From the NCBI GenBank assembly GCA_963824475.1, contig CAWGPR010000012.1, forward strand, positions 744,001 through 808,000: a stretch of 64,000 nucleotides of DNA, written 5' to 3'. This DNA comes from Roseiarcus sp963824475. GTDB taxonomy: Bacteria; Pseudomonadota; Alphaproteobacteria; Rhizobiales; Beijerinckiaceae. Below are positions 51,006-59,380 of this stretch, one piece after another. Under the pieces are notes generated by a model. That model was not told the origin of the DNA and ran no database searches. It saw only the letters and a program-made list of their open reading frames with translations. Numbering within the stretch: the stretch's first letter is position 1; every line of letters starts with the position of its first letter. Both the position numbers and the translations under genes were made by a program.

Positions 51006-51135
51006 GTCTCGTTTTCCTCGCGTGGAGCTGCTTCATTCGTAGGCGAAGGGATGGGAGCGGGGAAGGCGTTAGGCAATAGGCAAATCGCCGCAGAAGCCGG
51101 AAAATCAGCTTCAGATGGAACTGGAGCCGCCCGCC

Positions 51136-51210
51136 TGTCATTCCCGCGCAAGGCGGGAATCCAGAGTTGCGGCGAAGCCTTGCTGGATGCCCGCTTTCGC
51201 GGGCATGACA
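51136..51210. repeat. 75-bp compound palindrome
   Basis: TGTCATTCCCGCGCAAGGCG and the following GGAATCCAG at the left end are inverted at the right end as CTGGATGCCCGC, TTTCGCGGGCATGACA. Each end is itself a hairpin (CCCGC with GCGGG). This nested structure is a widespread non-coding repeat in Proteobacteria. It lies in the spacer before the asparaginase gene. Confidence 0.7.
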
Positions 51211-51275
51211 GGAGACGGGAATTGGCTGATGGCGCATTGCGCTCGAGCCTTGTCCTCCAGTTGGAGAGGAACCCC

Positions 51276-52280
51276 ATGGCGAATCCGGTGGTCGTCGAAG
51301 TCACGCGCGGCAATCGGATCGAATCCGCCCATCGCGGCGCCGGCGCGGTCGTCGACGCGGACGGCCGGGTGGTTCTAGCCTTCGGCGACGCCGAGCGGCC
51401 GGTTTATCCGCGCTCCGCAATCAAGGCCCTGCAGGCCTTGCCGCTGGTCGAAAGCGGCGCTGCCGACCGCCTGGGCTTGAGCGACAAGGAGATAGCGCTC
51501 GCCTGCGCGTCTCATTCGGGCGGCGAGGACCATGTCGCGACCGCGCGGGCGATGCTCGCCAAAGCCGGATTCGACGAACGGGTCCTCGAATGCGGGGTTC
51601 ACTGGCCGCTCGGCGAGGACGAGGCGCGGGCGCTCGCGCGCTTAAGGGAAACGCCGACCGCTCTGCACAACAATTGCTCGGGCAAACATGCGGGCTTCGT
51701 CTGTCTCTCCTGCGTGATGGGAGTGGCTCCCAAGGGCTACGTCGCGCCGGATCATGCCGTGCAGCGCGAGGTCACGGCGGCGATCGAAGGGATGACGGCC
51801 ATACGCTTGAGCGAGGAAATGCGCGGCGTCGACGGCTGCTCGATTCCGACTTACGCCGTGCCGCTGATCGCGCTCGCCCGAGGCTTCGCGCGCCTCGGGA
51901 CGGGCCAAGGGCTCTCGCCAAGCCGCCGCGACGCCGCGGCGCGCATTCGCGCTTCCGTCGCTGCGCATCCCCTGACGGTCGCCGGAAGGGGCCGGTTCGA
52001 CACTGAGTTGATGACCCTCCTCGGCCCGCGCGCCTTCACCAAGTCGGGTGCCGAGGGCGTGTTCTGCGCCGCGCTGCCCGAGGCCGGGCTCGGCCTTGCG
52101 GTCAAGGCCGACGATGGCGCGGGGCGCGCGGCGCAGGTGATGATCGCGGCGCTGATCCGCCGCTTCGGCGGATTCGACGAGAGAACGGTCGCGCGCCTTG
52201 CGCGCTTCGTTTCGCCGCGCCTTTTGAACTGGAACGGCGCCGAAGTCGGGCTTTTGCGCCCCGTGGGTCCGCTGGCGTGA
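51276..52280 (+). CDS. L-asparaginase II family amidohydrolase
   Basis: A 334-residue enzyme of the asparaginase II family (the Rhizobium etli inducible type), which hydrolyses asparagine to aspartate and ammonia. Recognisable segments are VEVTRGNRIESAHRGAGAVVD, CASHSGGEDHVATARAML, the NNCSGKHAGFVCL motif with Ser and Lys, MRGVDGCSIPTYAVPL and the AFTKSGAEGVFCAALPE segment. The ATG at 51276 follows GGAGAGGA. The frame is open upstream through the CBS-BON gene, but homology begins here. The ankyrin gene follows after 26 bases and may be cotranscribed. Confidence 0.88.
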   Translation: MANPVVVEVTRGNRIESAHRGAGAVVDADGRVVLAFGDAERPVYPRSAIKALQALPLVESGAADRLGLSDKEIALACASHSGGEDHVATARAMLAKAGFDERVLECGVHWPLGEDEARALARLRETPTALHNNCSGKHAGFVCLSCVMGVAPKGYVAPDHAVQREVTAAIEGMTAIRLSEEMRGVDGCSIPTYAVPLIALARGFARLGTGQGLSPSRRDAAARIRASVAAHPLTVAGRGRFDTELMTLLGPRAFTKSGAEGVFCAALPEAGLGLAVKADDGAGRAAQVMIAALIRRFGGFDERTVARLARFVSPRLLNWNGAEVGLLRPVGPLA

Positions 52281-52306
52281 CGCGCGTGGCAGTGAGAGAA
52301 GGGCTT

Positions 52307-53146
52307 ATGCATCAGGCTTCAACAATGCGACGGCGGCGGGTGCGGCTGGCGGCGCTGGCGAGCCTCGCGTTCATCGCGTTCCCAGGCTTATCGCGCGCGG
52401 CGGACCGCTGCCCCGACATCGCGCAGTCGGTGCAGATGCTTCATGACGGCGATCAATATCAGGCGGCCTCGCTCCTGTTCGCCGCCGCGCGGCTCGGTTG
52501 CGAGGGGCAAGCGCGCGTGCTCCTCGATCGCGGCGCGGCGATCGACGCGCGCGACCGCGACGGCGCGACCGCGCTTGGCCGAGCGGCGCAGGCGGGCAAG
52601 GCGCCGCCGATCAGGCTCTTTCTCGACCGAGGCGCGAGCCTCAACGCGCGCGCCGTCGACGGCTCGACCCCGCTGTTCTACGCCGCCGAAGCGGATCGGG
52701 GCGCCGCGGTCGCGTTGCTGCTCGAGCGCGGCGCCGATCCCAACATCCCCGGCCGCAAGGGTCTGCGCCCGCTCGCCGCCGCCGCCTACAATGGCTCGGC
52801 GGACAGCGTCGAACAGCTGCTGAAGCACGGCGCCGACCCCAATGCGCTCGACGACGAGGGCAAGAGCGCGATGGTTTACGCAGCCGGCCACGCCTACGCC
52901 CCGATCGTCGCGCTGCTCATTCAAGCGGGCGTCGACGTCAATCGTCGATACGCCCATGGCCTCACCGCGCTGATGTGGGCGGCGGGCCACGACGCATCCG
53001 CCGGGGTTGACGACGTCGAGGCCACGATCAGGACGCTGATTGCGCGCGGCGCCGCGCTTGACCTCAAGGACGATCGCGGCAAGACCGCCGCCGACATCGC
53101 CCGCGATCTCGGCCATGAGCGGGCGGCGGCTCTTCTGGCGCGCTGA
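52307..53146 (+). CDS. Exported ankyrin-repeat protein
   Basis: A 279-residue protein with a basic N-terminus, a hydrophobic signal segment (about residues 11-31, ending SRAAD) and five or more ankyrin repeats. The repeat units are visible as ALLLERGADPNIPGRKGLRPL, QLLKHGADPNALDDEGKSA and LIARGAALDLKDDRGKTA. It is probably periplasmic and acts by protein binding; the partner is unknown. ATG 52307 follows GAAGGG; 52325 is an alternative. It lies just after the asparaginase gene. Confidence 0.82.
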   Translation: MHQASTMRRRRVRLAALASLAFIAFPGLSRAADRCPDIAQSVQMLHDGDQYQAASLLFAAARLGCEGQARVLLDRGAAIDARDRDGATALGRAAQAGKAPPIRLFLDRGASLNARAVDGSTPLFYAAEADRGAAVALLLERGADPNIPGRKGLRPLAAAAYNGSADSVEQLLKHGADPNALDDEGKSAMVYAAGHAYAPIVALLIQAGVDVNRRYAHGLTALMWAAGHDASAGVDDVEATIRTLIARGAALDLKDDRGKTAADIARDLGHERAAALLAR

Positions 53147-53213
53147 GACCTCCCGAGGTCGCTTCTTAAACCACCGGCGTCATCGGCGACCCCCGGGCTT
53201 TTGGTCCCGGGGG

Positions 53214-53285
53214 GAAGCGATCCAGGGGCCGTAGGCGCCCGACGACTCCTGGATTGCTTCGTCGCTCTGCTCCTCGCAATGACGG
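53214..53285. repeat. Dispersed palindromic repeat
   Basis: GAAGCGATCCAGG (53214-53226) is inverted at 53248-53260 as CCTGGATTGCTTC, followed by GTCGCTCTGCTCCTCGCAATGACGG. This is a familiar dispersed repeat of rhizobial-type genomes. It lies between the convergent ankyrin and cytochrome genes. Confidence 0.6.
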
Positions 53286-53312
53286 CTTTGGGTCGGCCTG
53301 AATCATCGCGGC

Positions 53313-53873
53313 CTAAAGCCCAGCCAGATAAGCGGCCATTGCGGAGAGCTGCTCGGGCGTGGCGGTGTTCATGAGATCCGACATGCCGGGGTTGTTGGCG
53401 CGGGTGTGATTGCGGAAATCCATCACGGTCTTCAAGAGGTAATCGTGCTCCTGCCCGGCCAACCGGGGAACGGACGAATCGCCCTGGAACTGCTCGAGAT
53501 GGCAGCTGGTGCAGACGATCGACTTGTTGGTCGCGATCGCGACCTCCACATCCGCTTTCGAGGCCGCCGGCGCGCCGGTGTTCGGCCAGGTCTTGGCGGC
53601 AAAATATTCGGCGAGCGCCAGCGCGTCCTCCTTGACGATTCCTTGCGCGATCGGCGTCATGCGATCGTCCTTGCGCGCGCCCTTCTGGAAATCGCGGAAT
53701 TGCAGATAAAGGTAGCCTGCGTTCTGGCCCCAGATGATCGGGATCGACTTGTCTTGCGGAAGCCCTTTCTCGCCGTGACAGGCGGCGCAAATCGCCGCCT
53801 TGTCTTCGATCGAATCCGCCCCGGCGGTCGTTGCGCCAGCCAGGAACGCGACGAGAACGACACTACGCAGCAT
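53313..53873 (-). CDS. Dihaem cytochrome c, c4-like
   Basis: A 186-residue periplasmic electron carrier. A signal peptide (residues 1-19, ending AGA) precedes two class I haem domains with CAACH at 29-33 and CTSCH at 121-125. RMTPIAQGI supplies a likely Met ligand for the first haem, and a matching Met lies near the C-terminus. The two-domain c4 layout suits transfer from a quinoprotein dehydrogenase to an oxidase. It lies 128 bases downstream of the PQQ dehydrogenase gene on the same strand, beyond a strong hairpin, so it is probably expressed by partial read-through as the dehydrogenase's partner. Confidence 0.85.
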   Translation of the reverse strand: MLRSVVLVAFLAGATTAGADSIEDKAAICAACHGEKGLPQDKSIPIIWGQNAGYLYLQFRDFQKGARKDDRMTPIAQGIVKEDALALAEYFAAKTWPNTGAPAASKADVEVAIATNKSIVCTSCHLEQFQGDSSVPRLAGQEHDYLLKTVMDFRNHTRANNPGMSDLMNTATPEQLSAMAAYLAGL

Positions 53874-53936
53874 GCAGGCAATCCTTGCGCGCCAAGATCG
53901 CGCCTTTTGCGCGCCGCGTCGCCCTGAGGTCAAATG

Positions 53937-53980
53937 AAAAGGCCGCTTCCCCCCGGACTGCGATCCGGGGGGAAGCGGCC
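53937..53980 (-). terminator. Strong intrinsic terminator after PQQ dehydrogenase
   Basis: A perfect 17-bp stem (53941-53957 with 53964-53980) with the loop CTGCGA is followed on the minus strand by TTTTCATTT. It lies 21 bases after the dehydrogenase stop and before the cytochrome gene. It should end or sharply reduce transcription between them and may also protect the dehydrogenase mRNA. Confidence 0.85.
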
Positions 53981-54001
53981 AAAGCGCTATGCGAGAGATG
54001 A

Positions 54002-55738
54002 TCAGTCGGTGGTGAAGGCGATGATGCTGTCTCCGCGCTTGAAGTCGATCTGGGTGTTGCCGCCGGAGCCAACGACGATGTACTGCTTGCCGTCGACCAC
54101 ATAGGACGACGGAGGCGCATTGACGCCCGCGCCCGCCTGGAAACGCCACAAAAGCTTGCCGTTCGAGGAGTCGAAGGCGTTGAACGCGCCGTTGCCCTCG
54201 CCGGCGAAGACGAGGCCGCCGGAGGTGGCGAGTATCCCGCCGATCATCGGCTGCGGCGTCTTGACCTGCCAGGCGATCTTGCCGGTGTTGTAGTTGACCG
54301 CGGTGATGTTGCCGGTCTGGACCCCGCCGGGGATGTTGGTGAACGCGCCGCCGAGCCACAGCTTGCCGTCCGGATAGGCCTCGTCGGCGACCGTATAGGT
54401 CATCTCCTGCTCGAGATTGATCGCATAGGCGAGGTTCTGGCCCGGATCGGTCGCCAAAGGCGACCATTCGACGCCGCCGTTCGCGCCTGGGAACATTTTG
54501 GCGGAGTTCGGGTCGAGCGGTTTGGTCGGGGTCGGCAGCACCCATCTGCCCTTCTGCGACACCATTGGTTCGGAGAAGCGGATGAGGCTGCAGTCCTTGC
54601 GGTCGTGCACATAGACATAGCCCGTCTTGCCGGCATGGATAACCGCGGGGATTGTCTTGCCGTCCTTGTCCGCCGCCTCGACAAGCACGGTCGGGCTCAC
54701 CGCGTCGAGATCCCACACGTCATGCGGGACATACTGGAAGTGGCAAACGTATTTGCCGGTGTCCAGATCGAGAGAGACCAGCGAGTCGGTATAGAGGTTA
54801 TCGCCGGGGCGGATCGCGCCGTAGAGGTCGGGCGAGGGGTTGCCGACGACGAAATAGATTCGCTTCGTCGCCAGATCGACCGATGGGTTCTGCCAGACGC
54901 CGCCGCCGAGCGTCTTGTAGGGGTCGCCGTTCTTGGCGAGCGTCGCCTTTTCGGCCGCGATGTCGCGATGCTCGTCACGTCCAGTCGCGTCCTTGGTCGC
55001 CCACACGCCGACCGAATTCTCGGGGATGGTGTCGAAGTTCCAGAGGAGCTTGCCGTCCTTGGCGTCGTAGGCGCGCACAAAGCCGCGGATTCCGTACTCG
55101 CCGCCGTTGGTGCCGATCAGGATTTTGCCGTCGACGGCGGTGGGCGCCATCGTCTCGCTATATCCCTTCTCGGGATCGGCGATCTGCACTTGCCAGACCA
55201 CGTCGCCGGATTTCGCATCGAGAGCGTAGAGCTTCGAGTTGAGCGTCGCGACATAGACCTTGTCGTCATAAACGGCGACGCCGCGATTGTTGGGGCCGCA
55301 GCAGAATGTCGTGACCGCGCCGAGCTTGGGCTTGAAGTGCCAGATTTGCTGGCCGGTCTTGGCGTCGAGCGCGTAGACGTGGCTGAACGACGTGGTTGCG
55401 TACATGACCCCGTTGACGATGATCGGCGAGGTCTCCATCAACTCCTTGACTTCGGTGGTGAAGATCCACGCCGGATGCAGATGCGCCACGTTGTTACGGT
55501 TGATCTGATCGTTGGGGTAGAAACGGGTCTGCTCGTAATTTCCGTTGGTCGCGAGGAAGTTCGAACTGTCCTTCGCCGCGCTGCTGAGCTGCTGCTGCGA
55601 GACCGGCGTTATTGCGGCCGTCGCGGCCATCGAGCTCGGCGCGTTCTTGACCTCCTGCGCGTTCGCTATCCCAGCCGCCAAAATCGCAGCCGCACAGATC
55701 GATCCAAGCAAAAGTGATTTACTGACGACTTTGGTCAT
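54002..55738 (-). CDS. PQQ alcohol dehydrogenase, lanthanide-type site
   Basis: A periplasmic quinoprotein of the methanol/ethanol dehydrogenase family, 578 residues, with a signal peptide (cleavage near residue 27) and an eight-bladed propeller. Visible PQQ-site residues are the vicinal disulfide Cys146-Cys147, Glu214, Asn300 and the catalytic Asp343. Asp345 lies two residues on, in HDVWDLDAVSP. In this family an Asp at that +2 position marks lanthanide-dependent (XoxF/PedH-like) enzymes, whereas calcium enzymes carry a smaller residue. It is not a canonical XoxF by sequence, so the substrate (methanol, ethanol or a longer alcohol/diol) is open. ATG 55738 follows GGGAGGGA. It is divergent from the aco operon. 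Confidence 0.88.
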   Translation of the reverse strand: MTKVVSKSLLLGSICAAAILAAGIANAQEVKNAPSSMAATAAITPVSQQQLSSAAKDSSNFLATNGNYEQTRFYPNDQINRNNVAHLHPAWIFTTEVKELMETSPIIVNGVMYATTSFSHVYALDAKTGQQIWHFKPKLGAVTTFCCGPNNRGVAVYDDKVYVATLNSKLYALDAKSGDVVWQVQIADPEKGYSETMAPTAVDGKILIGTNGGEYGIRGFVRAYDAKDGKLLWNFDTIPENSVGVWATKDATGRDEHRDIAAEKATLAKNGDPYKTLGGGVWQNPSVDLATKRIYFVVGNPSPDLYGAIRPGDNLYTDSLVSLDLDTGKYVCHFQYVPHDVWDLDAVSPTVLVEAADKDGKTIPAVIHAGKTGYVYVHDRKDCSLIRFSEPMVSQKGRWVLPTPTKPLDPNSAKMFPGANGGVEWSPLATDPGQNLAYAINLEQEMTYTVADEAYPDGKLWLGGAFTNIPGGVQTGNITAVNYNTGKIAWQVKTPQPMIGGILATSGGLVFAGEGNGAFNAFDSSNGKLLWRFQAGAGVNAPPSSYVVDGKQYIVVGSGGNTQIDFKRGDSIIAFTTD

Positions 55739-55966
55739 CGGTGTTCCCTCCCTGACAGTCCCGCACTTTGGCGTGAAATCCAGGAACCCGCAAGGCAAGC
55801 GGCTGGGAAATTGTCCTTATTTTGTATCAATCAGATCATAGTCAGCGCCTATCATGCGGCGGCGCCCGATGTGAAGCGTCTGAACCTTTGATTTTTTTTA
55901 AGGACAAAAGTTCAAGACTGCCCTAAAGACCAAGTCGGCGGGTTAGGGCTTTTTGGAGGCATTTGA

Positions 55967-57001
55967 TTGTCGCCACTTCCAAAGTCAGCAGGCTTCAGCG
56001 TCGTGCGCCCTCAGGTCTATGACCGGTTGAGCGTGGAGGAGGTCCTCGGCGCGCTGAGGCGGATGCACCGCATTCGCCGTTTCGAGGAGGCGGCGGAAGA
56101 TTCCTACATCCGCGGCCTGAGTTACGGCACGATGCACCTGTCGATCGGGCAGGAGGCGACGGCGGTCGGGGCGTGCGCGTCGCTCAGCGACGCTGACTGC
56201 ATCACCTCGACCCATCGCGGACATGGGCATTGCATCGCCAAGGGCGCCGAGCTCAAGCCTATGTTCGCCGAGTTCCTCGGCCGCGAGAGCGGCTATTGCA
56301 AGGGACGCGGGGGCTCGATGCATATCGCCGATCCGGCCAGGGGCAATCTCGGCGCGAACGGAATCGTCGGCGGGGGCTTGCCGATCGCGGTCGGGGCCGC
56401 GCTCAGCGCCAAGAAGCGACGGACCGGCGCGGTCGCTCTCGCGTTCTTCGGCGATGGCGCGAACAACGAAGGCGCCTTTCATGAGGCGCTCAACCTCGCC
56501 TCGATCTGGAAGCTGCCGGTCGTCTTCGTCTGCGAGAACAATCAATATGCGATGTCGACGGCGATGGCCCGCGCGACCGCGGTCGCCAATGTCGCCGACC
56601 GCGCGGCGGCTTATGCGATTCCCGGCGTCATGGTCGACGGCAACGATTTCGCCGCCGTCGCCGAGGCTGCGTTTGAGGCGACGGACCGGGCGCGGGCGGG
56701 CGAGGGTCCGACGCTGATCGAGGCGAAGACCTATCGCACCCGCGGCCACTCGCGTTCCGACCGCAACCGGTATCGAACGCGCGAGGAGATCGACTCCTGG
56801 AAGGCGCGCGATCCGATCGCGCGCTTCGAAACGGAGATCGTCGCGCTCGGCTTGGCGACCGAGGCCGAGGTCGCGGGGATCGCGGCCGCGGTCGAAAGAG
56901 AAATGGCCGAGGCGATGGCCGAAGCGAGCGCGAGCCCTTGGCCGGCGGTCGAGGATCTGACGCGCGACGTTTATTCGCTTGGACAAGACGCGCTTCAATG
57001 A
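55967..57001 (+). CDS. acoA: Acetoin/pyruvate dehydrogenase E1 alpha
   Basis: The alpha chain of a heterotetrameric thiamine-diphosphate E1. The 344-residue product has YGTMHLSIGQEATAVG, HRGHGHCIAKG, RGGSMHIADPARGNLGANGIVGGG and the cofactor motif from GDGANNEGAFHEALNLASIW to ENNQYAMST. RTRGHSRSDRNRYR follows. The pattern is closer to acetoin dehydrogenase AcoA than to housekeeping PdhA, although substrate cannot be settled from sequence. Translation starts at a TTG (55967) with GGAGG seven bases upstream. The stop overlaps acoB (ATGA). Confidence 0.85.
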   Translation: MSPLPKSAGFSVVRPQVYDRLSVEEVLGALRRMHRIRRFEEAAEDSYIRGLSYGTMHLSIGQEATAVGACASLSDADCITSTHRGHGHCIAKGAELKPMFAEFLGRESGYCKGRGGSMHIADPARGNLGANGIVGGGLPIAVGAALSAKKRRTGAVALAFFGDGANNEGAFHEALNLASIWKLPVVFVCENNQYAMSTAMARATAVANVADRAAAYAIPGVMVDGNDFAAVAEAAFEATDRARAGEGPTLIEAKTYRTRGHSRSDRNRYRTREEIDSWKARDPIARFETEIVALGLATEAEVAGIAAAVEREMAEAMAEASASPWPAVEDLTRDVYSLGQDALQ

Positions 57002-57990
57002 GCGCTCGCGAACTCTCATACGCGGAGGCGATCCGCGAAGCCCTCGGCATCGCGCTCGAGCGCGACGAGCGGGTGTTTCTGATGGGCGAGGACATCGGCG
57101 TTTACGGCGGCGCCTTTCAGGTGACCGGCGATCTGGTCGAACGCTTCGGCGAGGAGCGGGTCATGGACACGCCGATCTCCGAGCTCGGCGGGGCGGGCGT
57201 GGCGGTCGGCGCGGCGCTGACCGGCATGCGGCCGGTCTATGAATTTCAGTTCTCCGACTTTTCGATGCTGGCGATGGAGCAGATCGTCAATCAGGCCGCC
57301 AAGCTGCGCTATATGCTGGGCGGCGCGGTCAATGTTCCGGTCGTCTTTCGCATGCCGACCGGGTCGGGCCTTGGCGGCGCCGCGCAACACAGCCAGAGCA
57401 TCGAGGCCTGGTACGCTCATGTCCCAGGCCTCAAGGTGGTCGAGCCGGCGACGCCGGAGGACGTCAAGGGCATGCTGCTCGCCGCGATCAAGGACCCCGA
57501 TCCGGTGATCGTGTTCGAGCATAAGCTCCTCTACAAGATGAAAGGCGCGACGCCGGAGGGTTATTATGAGACGCCGCTCGACCGCGCGGTCGTCCGGCGC
57601 GAAGGACGAGACCTCACGATCGTCGCCACCGCGATCATGGTCCATCGCGCGCTGGAGGCGGCGGACATGCTGGCCAAGGACGGGATAAAGGCCGAGGTGA
57701 TCGACCTTCGGTCTTTAAGGCCGATCGACAAAGACGCGATCGTGATGAGCGTCAAGAAGACCGGGCGGCTTCTCGCCGTTTACGAAGGCGTCAAGACGCT
57801 GGGGATCGGGGCGGAAATCTCGGCTGTCGTCGCGGAGAGCGAAGCCTTCGACTATCTCGAGGCGCCGATCCTGCGGCTCGGCGGCGCGGAGGCGCCGATC
57901 CCCTATAGCCCGGTTCTGGAGAAGGCGGCGGTTCCGCAGGTTGAGGACATTGTCATGGGCGCGCGTCGTCTGGCGCAGGGCGAGGTGTGA
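56998..57990 (+). CDS. acoB: Acetoin/pyruvate dehydrogenase E1 beta
   Basis: The beta chain of the same E1. The 330-residue product shows LSYAEAIREALGIALERDERVFLMGEDIG, TPISELGGAGVAVGAALTG, FQFSDFSMLAMEQIVNQAAK, MPTGSGLGGAAQHSQSIEAW and the transketolase C-domain KAEVIDLRSLRPID. Length and motifs are complete. It overlaps acoA by four bases and is followed three bases after its stop by the E2 gene, so the subunits are translationally coupled. Confidence 0.88.
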   Translation: MSARELSYAEAIREALGIALERDERVFLMGEDIGVYGGAFQVTGDLVERFGEERVMDTPISELGGAGVAVGAALTGMRPVYEFQFSDFSMLAMEQIVNQAAKLRYMLGGAVNVPVVFRMPTGSGLGGAAQHSQSIEAWYAHVPGLKVVEPATPEDVKGMLLAAIKDPDPVIVFEHKLLYKMKGATPEGYYETPLDRAVVRREGRDLTIVATAIMVHRALEAADMLAKDGIKAEVIDLRSLRPIDKDAIVMSVKKTGRLLAVYEGVKTLGIGAEISAVVAESEAFDYLEAPILRLGGAEAPIPYSPVLEKAAVPQVEDIVMGARRLAQGEV

Positions 57991-57993
57991 CCC

Positions 57994-59252
57994 ATGGCGG
58001 TTGAGATCGTCATGCCGCGCGTCGACATGGACATGACGTCCGGCCGCATGGGCCGCTGGCACGCCGCCGAAGGGGCGCATGTCGAGAAGGGCGAGACGCT
58101 GTTCGAGATCGAGACCGACAAGGCGGCGATGGAGGTCGACGCGCCGGCTTCGGGCGTGCTGAAGTTTGTCGCGGCGTCCGAGGGCGACGTGCTGCCGGTC
58201 GGCGCCTGCATCGGCTGGATCGTCGCCGAAAGCGAGAGTTTTGCTCCGCCGCCGGCGTCGGCCCACGCGCCGAGTCTCCCGCTGCAGTCTCTTCACTTCT
58301 TGTCGCGGGCGACGCGAAAGACGCCGCATACGCCCGGGCTGCGGTTGGCGAGCGCCCGCGCGCGACGCCCGCCGCCCGACGCATAGCGCGCGAGCGCGGA
58401 TTGCGGCTTGAGAGCGTAAGCGGCTCCGGCCCTCGCGGGCGCGTCCAGCTGCGCGACATCGAGCAGCGTGGCGCGGCTCAGCCTCCAACGTTGAACGTGC
58501 ATCGTTTGTGGCTTGCGCGCGGCGAAGGCGCGCCGGTCGTGTTCCTGCACGGCTTCGGCGCCGATCTCAACGGCTGGCGACCCGTTCAACGGCTTCTGCC
58601 CGAGACGCAGCCGGCGCTGGCGATCGACTTGCCCGGCCATGGGCTCTCGCCGCTCGGCGAGGAAGCGAGCTTCGAGGCCCTGGTCGAAGCGGCGCGCGCC
58701 GCGCTGATCGAGGAGGGCGTCGGCGCCGCCCATCTCGTCGGCCACTCGCTCGGCGGCGCCGTCGCCACGGCGCTCGCGCATGAGCCGAGCGTCAAGGCGC
58801 TGTCGCTGATGCTGATCGCCCCGGCCGGGCTCGGAGAGGATGCCAACGCCGCCTTCTTCGACGGCTTTCTGGAGGCCGACACCGAGGCGGCTCTCACGCC
58901 ATGGCTCAATATGCTTGCGACCGATCCCGCCGCGTTGGGCTCGGCGCTCGCGCGGACCACTTTGCGTCTGCGCCAGGAGCGGCCGCTGGTCGCGGAACAG
59001 CGGCGCCTCGCCGAGGCCATTCTCGCCCGCGGTCGCCAGACGATCGACATTCGTGGCCTTCTCATGGGCCCGTGGGCGCCGACCAAGATTGTGGTCGGGC
59101 TCGAGGATCGCATCACGCCGCCCCATCATGTCGAGGGCTTGAGCGGCCTCATCGCGCTGCACCGCTTCGCCCATATCGGCCACGCGCCCCATCTCGAAGT
59201 GCGCCGCGAGGTCGCAAGGCTGATCGAGGAGCTGGTCAGGGCGGGCGGCTGA
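57994..59252 (+). pseudogene. acoC: Aco-type E2 (lipoyl plus alpha/beta hydrolase), frameshifted
   Basis: Domain order matches AcoC of acetoin dehydrogenase: a lipoyl domain (DKAAMEVDAPASG), an E3-binding domain and a C-terminal alpha/beta hydrolase (FLHGFGADLNGW, GHSLGGAVATAL, GHAPHLEVRR). The lipoyl part is in one frame and meets a stop at 58384. The E3-binding segment (RATPAARRIARERGLRLESV, from 58359) and the hydrolase are in another frame with no natural start. Sensible linker sequence exists in the second frame from about 58270, so one base seems to be missing near 58240-58290. It is either a sequencing error or a broken E2 that would disable the complex. Confidence 0.82.
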
Positions 59253-59324
59253 AGCGCCCCTGGTGCAGATTGCGTTTTGATTGACGCAACGGATGTAGCC
59301 GCGCTCCATAGCCCGTCGTCAGAC

Positions 59325-59348
59325 GGGCGTTCTTTAAGAACGCCCTTT
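59325..59348 (+). terminator. Hairpin after the aco operon
   Basis: GGGCGTTCTT and AAGAACGCCC form a perfect inverted repeat (59325-59345) followed by TTT. It lies between the convergent aco operon and the antitoxin gene and could terminate either transcript. Confidence 0.6.
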
Positions 59349-59380
59349 GGAGCGCAGCTGACGCGGTCGGCGACCGCCGT

